Numbered from the stretch's first letter, positions 9,086 through 19,490 are shown. The stretch: DNA of 64,000 nt from an uncultured Saprospirales bacterium (GCA_937864265.1 CALMIR010000069.1:1-64000); one strand, 5' to 3'. The notes: generated by a model not told the origin, from the letters alone. Program-made: numbers and translations.

Positions 9086-9321
9086 TTGGTTCTCTGACAA
9101 TTCTTATATCCTGAGAAAAAGCTTCGTCCACCGCTTATTGTTCTACCGTTCTATTATTTCCTATCTAAATTGTCGAATAAGATTGTATTTTTAACCCCGT
9201 ACAACAAAATACAATTGGTTCACTGACAAATTGAGCAACGGATTAATCGGAAAGACCTACTTCTTCCCTTAGGCGTATTCCTTTCCGCTCCTATCCGTTA
9301 CCCATAAAAAGGTCAGAGAAC
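9086..9321. repeat. Repeated TTGGTTCWCTGACAA motif upstream of glgA
   Basis: The 15-mer TTGGTTCTCTGACAA (9086-9100) recurs with one change at 9215-9229, and its 10-bp core GTTCTCTGAC appears inverted at 9312-9321. All three lie in the otherwise empty gap between the AraC gene and glgA. They may bind a regulator of the glycogen genes. Confidence 0.35.
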
Positions 9322-9337
9322 GATAAAATTTTCCATC

Positions 9338-9372
9338 TTTTGTTGCAGCTTCAATAATTTATTTATTTTTAG
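9338..9372 (+). promoter_or_regulatory. Possible promoter of glgA-glgC
   Basis: TTTTG (9338-9342) is followed after 21 nt by TATTTTTA (9364-9371). This is near the Bacteroidota -33 TTTG / -7 TAnnTTTG pattern and about 50 bp before the glgA start codon. The match is imperfect. Confidence 0.3.
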
Positions 9373-9423
9373 GGATGAGTAGCTATTACTTGACCCTATA
9401 AACACTTGTTCAACCCTTTTTTC

Positions 9424-10866
9424 ATGCAGGTATTACACATCAGCGCTGAATGCTATCCTGCGGCCAAGGCCGGCGGCTTAGGCGACGTAGTCGGAGCCTT
9501 ACCCAAGTATCTCAAAAAAGCTGGCGCCGATACAGCTGTTATCATTCCCAAGTACAGTTTGAAATGGATCAACAACCACCGCTTCCAGCCGATTTATAAA
9601 GGTGCGGTCAGGATGCACAATTACTACATCCCGTTTGTCATAGAACAGGAAAGCGAAAACAGCTTGGGCTTTCCTTTTTTTGTGGTCAACATCCCCGGTA
9701 AATTCGATCGCCCTGGCATTTATGCCGATCCTTCTGGTTATGGTTATGGCGATGAAGTAGAACGCTACTTATCCTTTCAGCAAGCCGTATTGCAATGGTT
9801 GGTACATTCTCCGGGAAAACCCGATATTCTGCACTGCCACGACCACCATACGGGTTTGATCCCTTTTATGGTCAAGCACTGCCCAGAGTACCAGTCGCTG
9901 CGCCATCTGGCCACGGTGTTTACCATCCACAATGGCACTTATCACGGCGCTTTCAGTTGGCGCAATATGTATTTATTGCCCTGGTTTGATTCAGCAGCAA
10001 GGGGGCTATTGGATTGGGCAGACACCATTAATCCGCTAGCGAGTGGCATTAAGTGTGCCTGGCGGGTAACAACGGTATCGCCATCTTACCTGAGTGAGTT
10101 GAAGGTTCAATCCAACGGTATGGAATGGCTGCTGCAACACGAATCGCACAAAAGTCTGGGCATCATCAACGGCATTGATACGCAGGTCTGGAATCCAAGT
10201 TCAGATACCTTCATAGCCAGCCAATTGGAAGCCGATGTAGCAACGTTTAAATTACAAAATAAACGCATATTGGGTCAACGCTTTAACCTAGATATGCGCT
10301 TGCCTTTGATCGTTTTCATTGGCCGCCTGGTAGGCGAAAAGGGAGCCGACTTGATACCCGAGCTCGTCGGAAGAGTTCTACACAGCGGCATACAAGTTGC
10401 TTTTGCGGTGTTGGGTACTGGTGATCCGAATCTTCAAGATGCATTTAGGCATTTGAGTCATCATTTTTATGGTCGTTTTGATGCCGCATTAGAATACAAT
10501 GAAGCATTGGCCCACCAGTTGTATGCAGGCGCCGATTTCATATTTATGCCCTCCAGGGTAGAGCCTTGCGGATTGAATCAGATGTATGCCATGACCTATG
10601 GTACGATCCCTATTGTGCGTTCCATTGGAGGCTTGAAAGATACGGTGCCCGACATCGGCGAACCCGATGGAAGCGGCCGGGGCATTCGTTTCAATCACTT
10701 TGATCTGGATGATGCGCACTTAGCCGTTTACCGAGCTACCGAGCTTTACCAAAACCAGTCACTATTCGACAAGGTACGGCATCAAATTATGCAAATAGAT
10801 TTTTCTTGGGAGCAATCGGCAGAACGATACTTGCAGGTCTATAAAGAACTGATTTTCGAAAACTAA
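9424..10866 (+). CDS. glgA: Glycogen synthase
   Basis: This 480-residue GT5 glucosyltransferase extends alpha-1,4-glucan from ADP-glucose in the cytoplasm. The ADP-glucose-binding motif K15-A-G-G-L-G-D-V sits at the N-terminus right after 'HISAECYPAA'. The C-terminal half carries 'IVFIGRLVGEKGADLI' and the GT-B signature 'PSRVEPCGLNQMYAMTYGT', with the expected catalytic glutamate. An upstream TTG at 9406 is in frame, but the ATG at 9424 places the lysine motif at its normal distance. The gene is followed 13 bp later by glgC, which makes its substrate, so the two form an operon. No branching enzyme or phosphorylase gene is present in the window. Confidence 0.95.
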   Translation: MQVLHISAECYPAAKAGGLGDVVGALPKYLKKAGADTAVIIPKYSLKWINNHRFQPIYKGAVRMHNYYIPFVIEQESENSLGFPFFVVNIPGKFDRPGIYADPSGYGYGDEVERYLSFQQAVLQWLVHSPGKPDILHCHDHHTGLIPFMVKHCPEYQSLRHLATVFTIHNGTYHGAFSWRNMYLLPWFDSAARGLLDWADTINPLASGIKCAWRVTTVSPSYLSELKVQSNGMEWLLQHESHKSLGIINGIDTQVWNPSSDTFIASQLEADVATFKLQNKRILGQRFNLDMRLPLIVFIGRLVGEKGADLIPELVGRVLHSGIQVAFAVLGTGDPNLQDAFRHLSHHFYGRFDAALEYNEALAHQLYAGADFIFMPSRVEPCGLNQMYAMTYGTIPIVRSIGGLKDTVPDIGEPDGSGRGIRFNHFDLDDAHLAVYRATELYQNQSLFDKVRHQIMQIDFSWEQSAERYLQVYKELIFEN

Positions 10867-10879
10867 CCGAATAAAAGTC

Positions 10880-12154
10880 ATGATAAAAGTAATTGCCCTA
10901 ATACTAGGAGGAGGAGCAGGAACCCGGCTACATCCGCTGACCAGCCACCGTTCTAAACCAGCGGTTCCAATTGGCGGGAAGTATCGCTTGATAGATATTC
11001 CTATTTCTAACTGCCTGAATTCCAATGTGCGCCGTATGTTTGTGGTGACACAGTACAATTCGGCCTCGCTCAACCAGCATATTAAAAATACCTATAACTT
11101 TGATATGTTCGGCCACGGCTTTGTGGATATTTTAGCTGCCGAGCAAACCCCAAACAGTGTCGATTGGTTTCAGGGAACAGCCGATGCCGTCCGCCAATCG
11201 ATGCATCACCTGGCCAACCATGACTACGACTATATCCTGATCCTTTCCGGCGATCAGTTGTACCAAATGAATTTTGAAGAGCTGCTCAAGTATCATGTAG
11301 AGAAAAAGGCAGACTTGACCATTGCTACCATTCCTGTCGTTGCGCAGGATGCACCGGGGTTCGGCATTATGAAAGTGAACGATGCCGGGCTGATCGAAAG
11401 CTTTATTGAGAAGCCCAAAGCAGAACAGTTGCAGGAATGGCAGTCGGCGGTTCCAGATAGCTACAAATCTCAGGGGAAACACTACCTGGCTTCGATGGGT
11501 ATTTATGTTTTTAGCAAAAATTTCTTGCAACAGCTTTTTAACGACCATCCTTCCGCAACGGATTTTGGCAAAGAAATGATACCGCAGGCCATCACAGGTG
11601 GGTTCACCGTAGCTAGCTATTCTTACGATGGCTATTGGACGGATATCGGGACCATTCGCTCGTTTTATGAAGCCAATATTGCCCTGACCGACAACATCCC
11701 AAAATTCAATCTATTCGACAACATCAATATCGTATTTACCCGACCTCGTCTTCTGGCACCCACCAAAATATTTGGGACCTGGTTCAACCAATCTATTATT
11801 GCAGAAGGATGCATCATTCACGCCAAAATGATCGAACGCTCGGTGATCGGTATTCGTTCCAGAATTGGAGAAGGCACAGAAATTTCCAATTCGATTATTA
11901 TGGGTAACGACTCTTACGAGACGCTTAAACAAATGACCACATCTGGAAAACAACCTATGGGCATTGGGAAAAACTGCTACATCAGGAACGCCATTATAGA
12001 TAAAGACTGTCGGATAGGTGATAATATTACCATCCATGGCAGCGTAGCACTACCCGATGAAGAAACAGAAACCTATGTCATCCGAAGCGGTATCATTGTG
12101 CTTAAAAAAGGCGCATACATTCCAAATGGCTCCCATATTGGCTTGAAAATGTGA
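10880..12154 (+). CDS. glgC: Glucose-1-phosphate adenylyltransferase
   Basis: This 424-residue enzyme makes ADP-glucose and pyrophosphate from glucose-1-phosphate and ATP, the committed step of bacterial glycogen synthesis. The nucleotidyltransferase signature 'LILGGGAGTRLHPLT' with 'SKPAVPIGGKYRLIDIPISN' lies at the N-terminus. 'DGYWTDIGTIRSFYEANI' marks the end of the catalytic domain. The last 130 residues show the hexapeptide-like left-handed beta-helix pattern ('GIRSRIGEGTEISNSIIMG'). The length is normal for the family. It is the second gene of the glgA-glgC operon and is followed by an intrinsic terminator. Confidence 0.96.
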   Translation: MIKVIALILGGGAGTRLHPLTSHRSKPAVPIGGKYRLIDIPISNCLNSNVRRMFVVTQYNSASLNQHIKNTYNFDMFGHGFVDILAAEQTPNSVDWFQGTADAVRQSMHHLANHDYDYILILSGDQLYQMNFEELLKYHVEKKADLTIATIPVVAQDAPGFGIMKVNDAGLIESFIEKPKAEQLQEWQSAVPDSYKSQGKHYLASMGIYVFSKNFLQQLFNDHPSATDFGKEMIPQAITGGFTVASYSYDGYWTDIGTIRSFYEANIALTDNIPKFNLFDNINIVFTRPRLLAPTKIFGTWFNQSIIAEGCIIHAKMIERSVIGIRSRIGEGTEISNSIIMGNDSYETLKQMTTSGKQPMGIGKNCYIRNAIIDKDCRIGDNITIHGSVALPDEETETYVIRSGIIVLKKGAYIPNGSHIGLKM

Positions 12155-12180
12155 TTGATAACTTCAAATGGCAAAAGAAA

Positions 12181-12211
12181 CGGGCAACGCTTTCAAGTGA
12201 AGCGTTGCCCG
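12181..12211 (+). terminator. Intrinsic terminator of the glgA-glgC operon
   Basis: CGGGCAACGCTT (12181-12192) and AAGCGTTGCCCG (12200-12211) form a perfect 12-bp stem with a 7-nt loop. A T-rich stretch (TGTTGTTTAAA) follows. It starts 26 bp after the glgC stop codon. Confidence 0.85.
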
Positions 12212-12333
12212 TGTTGTTTAAAAACTGCAATACTAGGGATTTCTTTCTGACTTTCATCAATACCCTGAACAGGCAAAAAATACCCAATTTGCCCGATCCT
12301 TGTTTATTTGTTTGTTGCTGGAGGCCTGATCAA

Positions 12334-12588
12334 AAAAAAGTAAGGGGTTCCAACTTTCTTGAGTTGAATTTAAAAGCTGTGTTTATTTGTTGAATTAAAA
12401 AAGTAAGTACTGAACCAAGAAATAGATAAATTTCTCAATAGCCGATGCAATACTGTTCAAGCATTACCTCAGCTAAATAAGTTGGTTTTAGTTAAAAAAG
12501 TAAGGACGAAAAAGCGATTTGTGCTACTCTGCTTTTTCATCATGTGTTGGGAAAGGAAAAAGTTGCGTTTTGCAAGTACAAAGTAAGG
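12334..12588. repeat. Four AAGTAAG-type motifs in a long convergent gap
   Basis: AAAAAAGTAAGG occurs at 12334-12345 and 12494-12505, AAAAAAGTAAG at 12397-12407, and the shorter AAGTAAGG at 12581-12588. They lie in the 646-bp gap (12155-12800) between convergent glgC and the adhesin gene. I see no credible gene in this gap apart from its two terminators. The meaning of the motif is unknown. Confidence 0.3.
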
Positions 12589-12742
12589 GCATTCAAAAAA
12601 GAAAAGTGTGCCAATTGAGTAGGAAAATCGTGCCATCTGACCTTAAAAGGGGGTTGATGTGCAAAGAAGCCGCATCATTTTCCCCTATCAAGAGGTAGGT
12701 TTGAATATTTTCAAAACAGCCTATCCATTTTACCCCCAAAAA

Positions 12743-12777
12743 AACAGCCCTTGAAAAATGAACTCTCAAGGGCTGTT
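12743..12777 (-). terminator. Intrinsic terminator of the PorP-adhesin operon
   Basis: The 12-bp arms AACAGCCCTTGA (12743-12754) and TCAAGGGCTGTT (12766-12777) are perfectly complementary around an 11-nt loop. Read leftward, the stem is followed by a run of T residues (complement of 12737-12744). It lies 24 bp beyond the adhesin stop codon. Confidence 0.88.
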
Positions 12778-12800
12778 GCAGCAATCCAAAAAGGGTTGCT

Positions 12801-15800
12801 TTATCTCAGGATCGTCACATCCCCTCTGATGATTTCACCATCTCCGATGTTCAATCGAAGAATGTAATAGTAAGTGCCATCAGGTAATGTCTCTCCATCC
12901 ATGTTTTTGCCACTCCAATCGTTGTTGTAAGGTTTAGCCTGGAATACGATATCGCCCCAACGGTTGAAAATGATCAGTTCGTTGTCCTTGTACTCATCCG
13001 GATTGAGCAATAACTCATCGAAAATAAAGGTCTCGTTCACATTATCCCCATTGGGCGTAATACCGCTCGGGGTATTGAACTGTCCGGTTGAATCCCGCAC
13101 GATAGTAATCTGAACAGTTGCCTCATCGCAAAGCTCTATTCCCTGCTCCAGACAGGCCGCATTACAAATCTGATAAGTATATTGATCTGTAGCTGGCGAC
13201 AGGAGTGCTATATTGAGCGTGTAGGTCAAACTGCCGTTACTCTCCGTTGTCACCTGGCCAAATGCAGGTACGCCTTGAACCGTAATTTCCCATTCTGAAA
13301 CATTAAACAAGTCGTCATTAATGGTGACATCATGGGTATTAAAGGTTTGCTGCTCGTTCAAAGAGATCATATCATCGAAGGCATCCGGCGTTGCCTCTGG
13401 AGTAACCGTTATGGTGTCTGCGCTGTACGCTGGACAACCAGGTAAAGAAAGTATCCAGATGAATTCGCTACCATTGACGTCCAAACCGGCCACATCTGTA
13501 TTTGGTGTATCGGTAGCACTCAAAGTAGCACTACCCAGACTTACCCATTCTCCAGTTGCGCCTTGCGGCAAATTAGCATTCAAAGAGGCAGCATCACCGC
13601 AAACACTGAAATCTGCCCCTGCAGCCGCTTGCTCTAAGCTGTCATCCAATTGTATTTGAACGGATGCTGAATCCGCACAGAAATTTTCAATATTGGTTAC
13701 TATCAACTGGTAAGTACCAACCGCATCAATGGTGGGGGTCAATCCGTCTGAAGGGCTTGGCAAATCCGGTCCGCCAGCAACCACCACCCATTCGTACATA
13801 TAGACATCGCCAGTAGAAGAAGCCGACCCATCGAGTGTCAATGTTTCGCCGCAACCCAGCATATCATCGACTACACTGACATTGGCATCTGGCTGGTTGG
13901 GATCTTCTTCCACCAAGAAAGTTTCAGAACCTTGGCAACCATTTTCATCCGTTACGGTTACTGAGTAGGTACCTGCTGCATCTACGGCTACCACAAAAGA
14001 ACCACTTGGCGGATCGACCGTACCTGCGCCGCTGCTACTCCATACGATGCTTTCAAAATCAGATTCCACTCCAGTCGCTGACACATCTATCGAAACGGTT
14101 TGGCCTTCGCATCCGAATTGATCGGGTGTTTCTGTTAATAAAACCTCGATAGCCGCTGTATCTGCTAGGATTTCTATGGTCGCTATGGAATCACAACCAT
14201 TTGTATTGCTTGTCAACGTCAATTGATACAATCCCGGGCCACTTGCATTTGCCGTTAAGGTACCTGCCACAGGCTCGATGAGTGCGCCGCCAAGGCTTTC
14301 CCAAACGGGGGTTAGGTCATTGGGGTCGCCCGATCCCGAAGCATCCAGCAGTACCGTGGTAGAACTACATTGGAACGATTCTGGCGTGGCAAAGTTGATC
14401 GCAGGAGGCGCTGTATTTTCCAAAACTTCTACTGCAATTGTGTCAGAAGTACATCCATTGACCGTATTCAAAATCGCAAAAGAATAGGTACCTGCTACGG
14501 TCACTTCTTGCTGCAAGGCTGTTCCAAGTGGTGATCCATCTACGTCAAACCACTGATAAGTAATAGTGCCATTCATCATGGTATCCAGCGTAGAACCAGC
14601 GCCATCTAACATAGATGTTGTCTCGATACAAGTAATATCGCTAGCTACAGCCATGGCCTCAGGTTCTGTCCGCGCATCGCTTACCACCAAGTCATTTTCA
14701 CCCGTACATCCAGTAAGGGTATTGACAATCATGATATTGTAAACACCAGGCTCCGTTACCATTACCGTGAAAGAATCTTGTTCAATGATCACATCACCTG
14801 TCCAGGTAAAATCCAGCGCCTCTATAGTAAACAAGGTATCATTCAGGATACTAAAGGAAACCTCCAGGGTGTCCGTCAAACAGGTATAATCAATTTCACC
14901 AGCCATCGTATTATCGCTGAAGACGATTTGAGGTACATCGCCATCTACGCCTATATTGACCGAGCCAATATCTGAACAGCCATTGTTCTCATTGACAATT
15001 TCCAGGGTATAAAGATCTGGCTGCGTCACGCTGATCATCGTAACATCAGTCGCAATAATATTTCCATCAGAATCTGTCCAGGTATAGGTTATATCTCCGC
15101 CAGGAGGTGGTGAAGACAAGCTGGCGTTGATCTGCCCCATTTGATTATTACAGTCCAAGAGGAAAGATTCGCCCATGTTCAATTCCGGGGTATCGAAATT
15201 GGCGACAGCCACGACAGTATCGCTCACGGCACAGTTGGATTCCGTATTGGTAATGGTGAATACAAAGGTACCTTCACCACCCGCAACGAAGAAATCCTCA
15301 TCAATTGGCCCGGCTATACCGTTGGTTCCTTCTATCTGCGTCCATTCGTATTGGATAGTCAAACTGGTGTTGGGGGTTGAGCCCAAAGCACTAATCGTAT
15401 CTGTCGGGCTATTGCAATCGATGAATAGCATATCTCCATCTAGCACGATAACAGGCACATCATCAGCAATCTCGATTTGTCTGGACAAAGTATCCGAACA
15501 ACCAGATAGGTTGCTGGTTACTGTGGCAAAATACAAACCGGGTTCAATAATAACGGTAGTCGCTTCATTGGCACCACTTGCAATACCTGGTGTACCTTCT
15601 AATTGCTCCCATGCTACACTGAACTCGCCTGTTTCTAAGCCCTCCACCGTAGTGATCAATGTGATCGTATCCAAGTCGCAAGTGAAAGTAGAAGCACCAG
15701 CGACGTTAATAACAGGAGGCAAAGTATCCAACACTACATTGATTTCAGCAGTATTGGTACAACCTGAAATGGTGTCTGTAACGGTAAAAGCATAAATACC

Positions 15801-18800
15801 AGGTGCCCCCTCTCCTACTTCTATGGCCAGTCCTTCGCCCGCCAATTCGTTCAATTCGGTATAAAACCATTCATAGGTATAATCCTGACCTTCTTCTGTG
15901 CCAGTAGCGTCGAGCAATACCGTCTCTGCCAAACAGGTAATGTATGCCGCTGTGTCCAATACAATCATTGGCGCTAGCGTATCATAGCCTACGTTGATGA
16001 TGACAGATGTTTGGCAATCATTCATTTGATTGGTTACAAACAGTTCAAAAGTACCGGCTGCAGTCACTACGGCCACATCGAGGTTTTCGGTACCCGGTAA
16101 AAGCTGGCCACCATTAGACGCCACCCAGTTCAAACTGGCAGCCCCTGGCTCTATATTGCTGATATTGGCTTCCAACTCCACTTGGGTAGAATTACAAACA
16201 AAATCCGTAGAACCATTGAGGCCTGTGATTTCAATAACAGGCACTTCATCGTCTTGAACTACAATTGTGCTGTCTAAACTGTCACAACCATTTTCGGTAT
16301 CCAACACATAGAAGAAATAAGTTCCGGCTGTGTTGGTCGTGTAATCCTGGTTAGTAGTCAGCACGTTTCCGTCCTCATCCCGCCATTCGAATGTGTAGCC
16401 CGTAATGTCATCCCCGGCAAATCCTTCCAGTATCGCAACATCGTTGCAACCCAATGCCGTGGTATCGGTTGCAGGGCTGGCTACTGCCAAGGGAACGACC
16501 GTATCTGCTATAACTTCTATAGAATCCAGCACAGCACAGTTGGTGGTGAGGTATTCTACTTCGAGGTAATAAACACCAGGTGCCGTGACTTGAGGGCTTA
16601 ATGCGTCTTCATCGCCGGGTACAATGGCGCCATCCTGTGTCGTCCAGGTATAGCTGACCAAATCTTGGGTAGCCGTTGCATTGATTTGTACCATAGGCAC
16701 ATCACAGGTGATTTCCTGCGTCGTAAACAGGGTATCGATCTCCGGATAATCCGGCTCTAGCAATAAGACCGTATCTTGTACAAAACACCCAATATCGTTG
16801 TCCATCACCGTAAGGATGAAGGTACCAGGGCCTTTGGCCAATAGTATTTCATCATTGGGTGAACTACAGATTTGGCCGCCTTGGATTGCCGTCCACATGT
16901 AGGAAATATTTGGCCCGGAAGAAGTGGTCGGATTGATGAGGTCGCATATTACATCGCTACAGCCTGCTATCCGATCGGGGCCTGCGTTGGCGATCAAATC
17001 GCCGCCAAGCGCGCCGATTTCAAAAGAAGTTTCGAGTACCAGTGGTGGCCCTGAGCTATCCAAAATGGTCACAAAATATGTTCCAGCGGAAAGGAATCGA
17101 ACCGAGTCTGTAAATTGCGGCGGCGCTGTACCCCAGCTAAAAATATAGGGCTCTACCCCACCTTCAATGACCAGTTTGATTTTACCGTCAGCCGCACCGG
17201 GGCAAGATTCCGGTGTAATAATGGTATCGACAATAAACAACTTGTTATTGATACAAACCTCGCCAGGTATATCTAGCAAGCTGCCGTCGCCATTGGTGGT
17301 GGACACCGTTGGCATCGGGTTTTCACTAATGGTAATGGGGTAGCAATCGTCGCCAGGCCCCAACAGCTCAAAACAAATTTCCAGGATAACAGTACTATCC
17401 GGCAAGGCCAAACCAGCTGGCGAACCCGTCCAGTCGAAGCAAGCCAAGCCCACAGGTTCGTCGCTTACATCGGCCACCAAGCCCGGCAAAAAGCCGTTGT
17501 CGTTCAAGCTGACAAAAGAAAGATTGCCGGGGTTCCAGTTGACACAGAAGTTTGCGCTAGTGATGTTGTCAAAATCGGAAACTTTGAAATCGACACAAAT
17601 CGTATCGAGCAAATCGCCCTCGGCATCCACGACTTCCAGGTAAAAGCCTTCTGGGCTAAGGATACAAAATCCACCGCCTGTACTGGTCAGGCCAATATTG
17701 TTGCCATTAGAGCTAGAAGTAATGACCTCCGCTTCCAATGGATCGTTCGTAATCAAAACCTCGCCACAATCACCAGGATCGCCCACTATTTCAAAACTCA
17801 GTGTAAAGGCGATCGTGCCATCTGGTAGCGTTACAGCCGATGACGGATTCCAACTAAAGGTAATCACACCACCACCGATACCCAGCAAGCCAAAGTTAGC
17901 AATAGAAGCGCCAGGGAGGTTGATGTTGGTGATGCCTCCGGGAAGTACCAGTTGTAATTCAGTAGGCTCAAAGGCAATTGAAAATTGCATGGACTCCACC
18001 TCAGTAAAGTTGTTGATGACGAAATCAAACAGGAGTATGTCACCTGGCCGTCCTTCCAGATCGTCCGTAATGTTGATCACCACGCCTTCTGGTTGGTTGA
18101 TCTGAACATCACAGTTACTCGGATTGATGCCGATATTGGTATTGTTGGAGATAGCAACTGCACCGTTGGAAACAAACTGAAATGGCCCGTTGCCGTTTAA
18201 GCCATCTACCGTGAAACAGACCTCAAAAATAGCTGTTCCATTGGCCAAGCTCAAAGGCGGCATGGGGCCGTTGTCCCATTCTAAGCCCAAAATACCGTTG
18301 CCAACATTGGCTGTATTGAAGTCAATGCCAGTCAAAGCCAGGGCGTTTGCGCCAGTGAATGTCAGGATATTGGGATTGAATTCCATTTGGAAAGCCAACT
18401 CATCCACACTTTGGAAGTTAGTACCTACAGATACCTCTACACAAACCGGGTCGTTCAAATCAACCGGATCACCACAATCAGCTATCAGTTGTAACCCTGT
18501 AGGCGCACAAGGCCCTACTGTAACTTCACCTGGTCGGGGCTGAAAGAACAAGTCATTAAAGCCTCCGCTAAAATTGTTAGATACTTCAATTGGTGTAGGT
18601 TCATCGGTAACAAAAACATCAAACACTTCATCGCAAGAGCCGCTTCGCAACCTCAGGCACACCTGAAAGATGATAGAGGAATCCGGCAATGTAATGGTAC
18701 CGTTCCCCACATCCACATACGACCAGGAAGTGGTCAATAAGCCAGGGCCGGGATTGAAAAAGCTGGCACCAAGTCCTCCCAAGTTCGGGAGTGTTGGTGG

Positions 18801-19490
18801 CACGATGATGCTTTCAAAATCGGCCAAAGCCGGATCCCAGGCCAGTGTAAACTGAAAACTATTCAGTTCATCAAAACCTGTCACAGCAAAGTCAATGCAA
18901 ACCAAATCGCCTTCGTTGCCAAACTCTTCCGAGCCATACAAGATGAACGGGCGCACACAAGTAGAAACAACAGCCGTATCTACCGCTTCCAGGTTGATAC
19001 CGATATTGGTACAACTAGTGTTAGAACGTCGTATATCCGGTGTGAGTGGTACCGCAGTCTGAGGAATGATAATTTGCGTGGCAGCGCCATAAGCACCCAA
19101 GGTGGTAAAACAAACATCGAAAATAGCGGTGCCGTCGTCTGTGATGGTATAACCAGGCGCAGAAGGGTTGTTTTGACAAATGGCAAAAAACCATTCTGTG
19201 AACAGTTGGCCACTGTTGAGCAAACTGAAGTTGCCGGCGCCCAACGTTGGGTTGAGCCCAGGCAGGTTCACGTTTTGTACGTTATTGAATTGCAATACGG
19301 TGGAATCCCATTGCAATATAAAGCGGGTAGAGAGGATGTCGGTAAAGTCCTCTACTACTACTTGAACGCATACTGTTTCCCCGGTACAAGGCGGGTCGCC
19401 ATCGGGAGGTACTATATTAATGGTTGGTTGAGCATAGGCAGCAAGCCCAACTCCCATCACTGCGATCAGCAGAATGAGTATCTTTTTCAT
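12801..19490 (-). CDS. Giant T9SS type B cargo: cohesin-like and Ig-like repeat adhesin
   Basis: This 2229-residue protein begins with a signal peptide (MKKILILLIAVMGVGLAAYAQ). Domains in order: five cohesin-like domains of about 140 residues (about 22-770; each has 'CVxVxVxxF' and 'LxLPDGTIxFxVCF' features); a SprB-type repeat near 780-840; thirteen Ig/PKD-like repeats of about 85-95 residues (about 850-1950), each with a core 'YxW' and 'GTYxxxVTNxxxGC'; a cadherin-like segment (about 2030-2130); and a gliding-motility-associated C-terminal domain (about 2140-2229, 'NPSGITPNGDNVNETFIF'-like, with 'NRWGDIVFQ'). The last domain is a type B signal for type IX secretion and surface display. An in-frame ATG lies 39 bp upstream, but 19490 gives the clean signal peptide. 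It follows the PorP/SprF gene by 79 bp. Adhesion or gliding is inferred. Confidence 0.92.
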   Translation of the reverse strand: MKKILILLIAVMGVGLAAYAQPTINIVPPDGDPPCTGETVCVQVVVEDFTDILSTRFILQWDSTVLQFNNVQNVNLPGLNPTLGAGNFSLLNSGQLFTEWFFAICQNNPSAPGYTITDDGTAIFDVCFTTLGAYGAATQIIIPQTAVPLTPDIRRSNTSCTNIGINLEAVDTAVVSTCVRPFILYGSEEFGNEGDLVCIDFAVTGFDELNSFQFTLAWDPALADFESIIVPPTLPNLGGLGASFFNPGPGLLTTSWSYVDVGNGTITLPDSSIIFQVCLRLRSGSCDEVFDVFVTDEPTPIEVSNNFSGGFNDLFFQPRPGEVTVGPCAPTGLQLIADCGDPVDLNDPVCVEVSVGTNFQSVDELAFQMEFNPNILTFTGANALALTGIDFNTANVGNGILGLEWDNGPMPPLSLANGTAIFEVCFTVDGLNGNGPFQFVSNGAVAISNNTNIGINPSNCDVQINQPEGVVINITDDLEGRPGDILLFDFVINNFTEVESMQFSIAFEPTELQLVLPGGITNINLPGASIANFGLLGIGGGVITFSWNPSSAVTLPDGTIAFTLSFEIVGDPGDCGEVLITNDPLEAEVITSSSNGNNIGLTSTGGGFCILSPEGFYLEVVDAEGDLLDTICVDFKVSDFDNITSANFCVNWNPGNLSFVSLNDNGFLPGLVADVSDEPVGLACFDWTGSPAGLALPDSTVILEICFELLGPGDDCYPITISENPMPTVSTTNGDGSLLDIPGEVCINNKLFIVDTIITPESCPGAADGKIKLVIEGGVEPYIFSWGTAPPQFTDSVRFLSAGTYFVTILDSSGPPLVLETSFEIGALGGDLIANAGPDRIAGCSDVICDLINPTTSSGPNISYMWTAIQGGQICSSPNDEILLAKGPGTFILTVMDNDIGCFVQDTVLLLEPDYPEIDTLFTTQEITCDVPMVQINATATQDLVSYTWTTQDGAIVPGDEDALSPQVTAPGVYYLEVEYLTTNCAVLDSIEVIADTVVPLAVASPATDTTALGCNDVAILEGFAGDDITGYTFEWRDEDGNVLTTNQDYTTNTAGTYFFYVLDTENGCDSLDSTIVVQDDEVPVIEITGLNGSTDFVCNSTQVELEANISNIEPGAASLNWVASNGGQLLPGTENLDVAVVTAAGTFELFVTNQMNDCQTSVIINVGYDTLAPMIVLDTAAYITCLAETVLLDATGTEEGQDYTYEWFYTELNELAGEGLAIEVGEGAPGIYAFTVTDTISGCTNTAEINVVLDTLPPVINVAGASTFTCDLDTITLITTVEGLETGEFSVAWEQLEGTPGIASGANEATTVIIEPGLYFATVTSNLSGCSDTLSRQIEIADDVPVIVLDGDMLFIDCNSPTDTISALGSTPNTSLTIQYEWTQIEGTNGIAGPIDEDFFVAGGEGTFVFTITNTESNCAVSDTVVAVANFDTPELNMGESFLLDCNNQMGQINASLSSPPPGGDITYTWTDSDGNIIATDVTMISVTQPDLYTLEIVNENNGCSDIGSVNIGVDGDVPQIVFSDNTMAGEIDYTCLTDTLEVSFSILNDTLFTIEALDFTWTGDVIIEQDSFTVMVTEPGVYNIMIVNTLTGCTGENDLVVSDARTEPEAMAVASDITCIETTSMLDGAGSTLDTMMNGTITYQWFDVDGSPLGTALQQEVTVAGTYSFAILNTVNGCTSDTIAVEVLENTAPPAINFATPESFQCSSTTVLLDASGSGDPNDLTPVWESLGGALIEPVAGTLTANASGPGLYQLTLTSNTNGCDSIATIEILADTAAIEVLLTETPDQFGCEGQTVSIDVSATGVESDFESIVWSSSGAGTVDPPSGSFVVAVDAAGTYSVTVTDENGCQGSETFLVEEDPNQPDANVSVVDDMLGCGETLTLDGSASSTGDVYMYEWVVVAGGPDLPSPSDGLTPTIDAVGTYQLIVTNIENFCADSASVQIQLDDSLEQAAAGADFSVCGDAASLNANLPQGATGEWVSLGSATLSATDTPNTDVAGLDVNGSEFIWILSLPGCPAYSADTITVTPEATPDAFDDMISLNEQQTFNTHDVTINDDLFNVSEWEITVQGVPAFGQVTTESNGSLTYTLNIALLSPATDQYTYQICNAACLEQGIELCDEATVQITIVRDSTGQFNTPSGITPNGDNVNETFIFDELLLNPDEYKDNELIIFNRWGDIVFQAKPYNNDWSGKNMDGETLPDGTYYYILRLNIGDGEIIRGDVTILR

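Noticed and set aside
12151..12393. 80-codon frame running through the glgC terminator
   Set aside because: It begins at the glgC stop codon and reads through a strong hairpin. No recognisable protein features.
12593..12784. 63-codon minus-strand frame in the glgC-adhesin gap
   Set aside because: It overlaps the adhesin operon terminator and has no coding-like composition.
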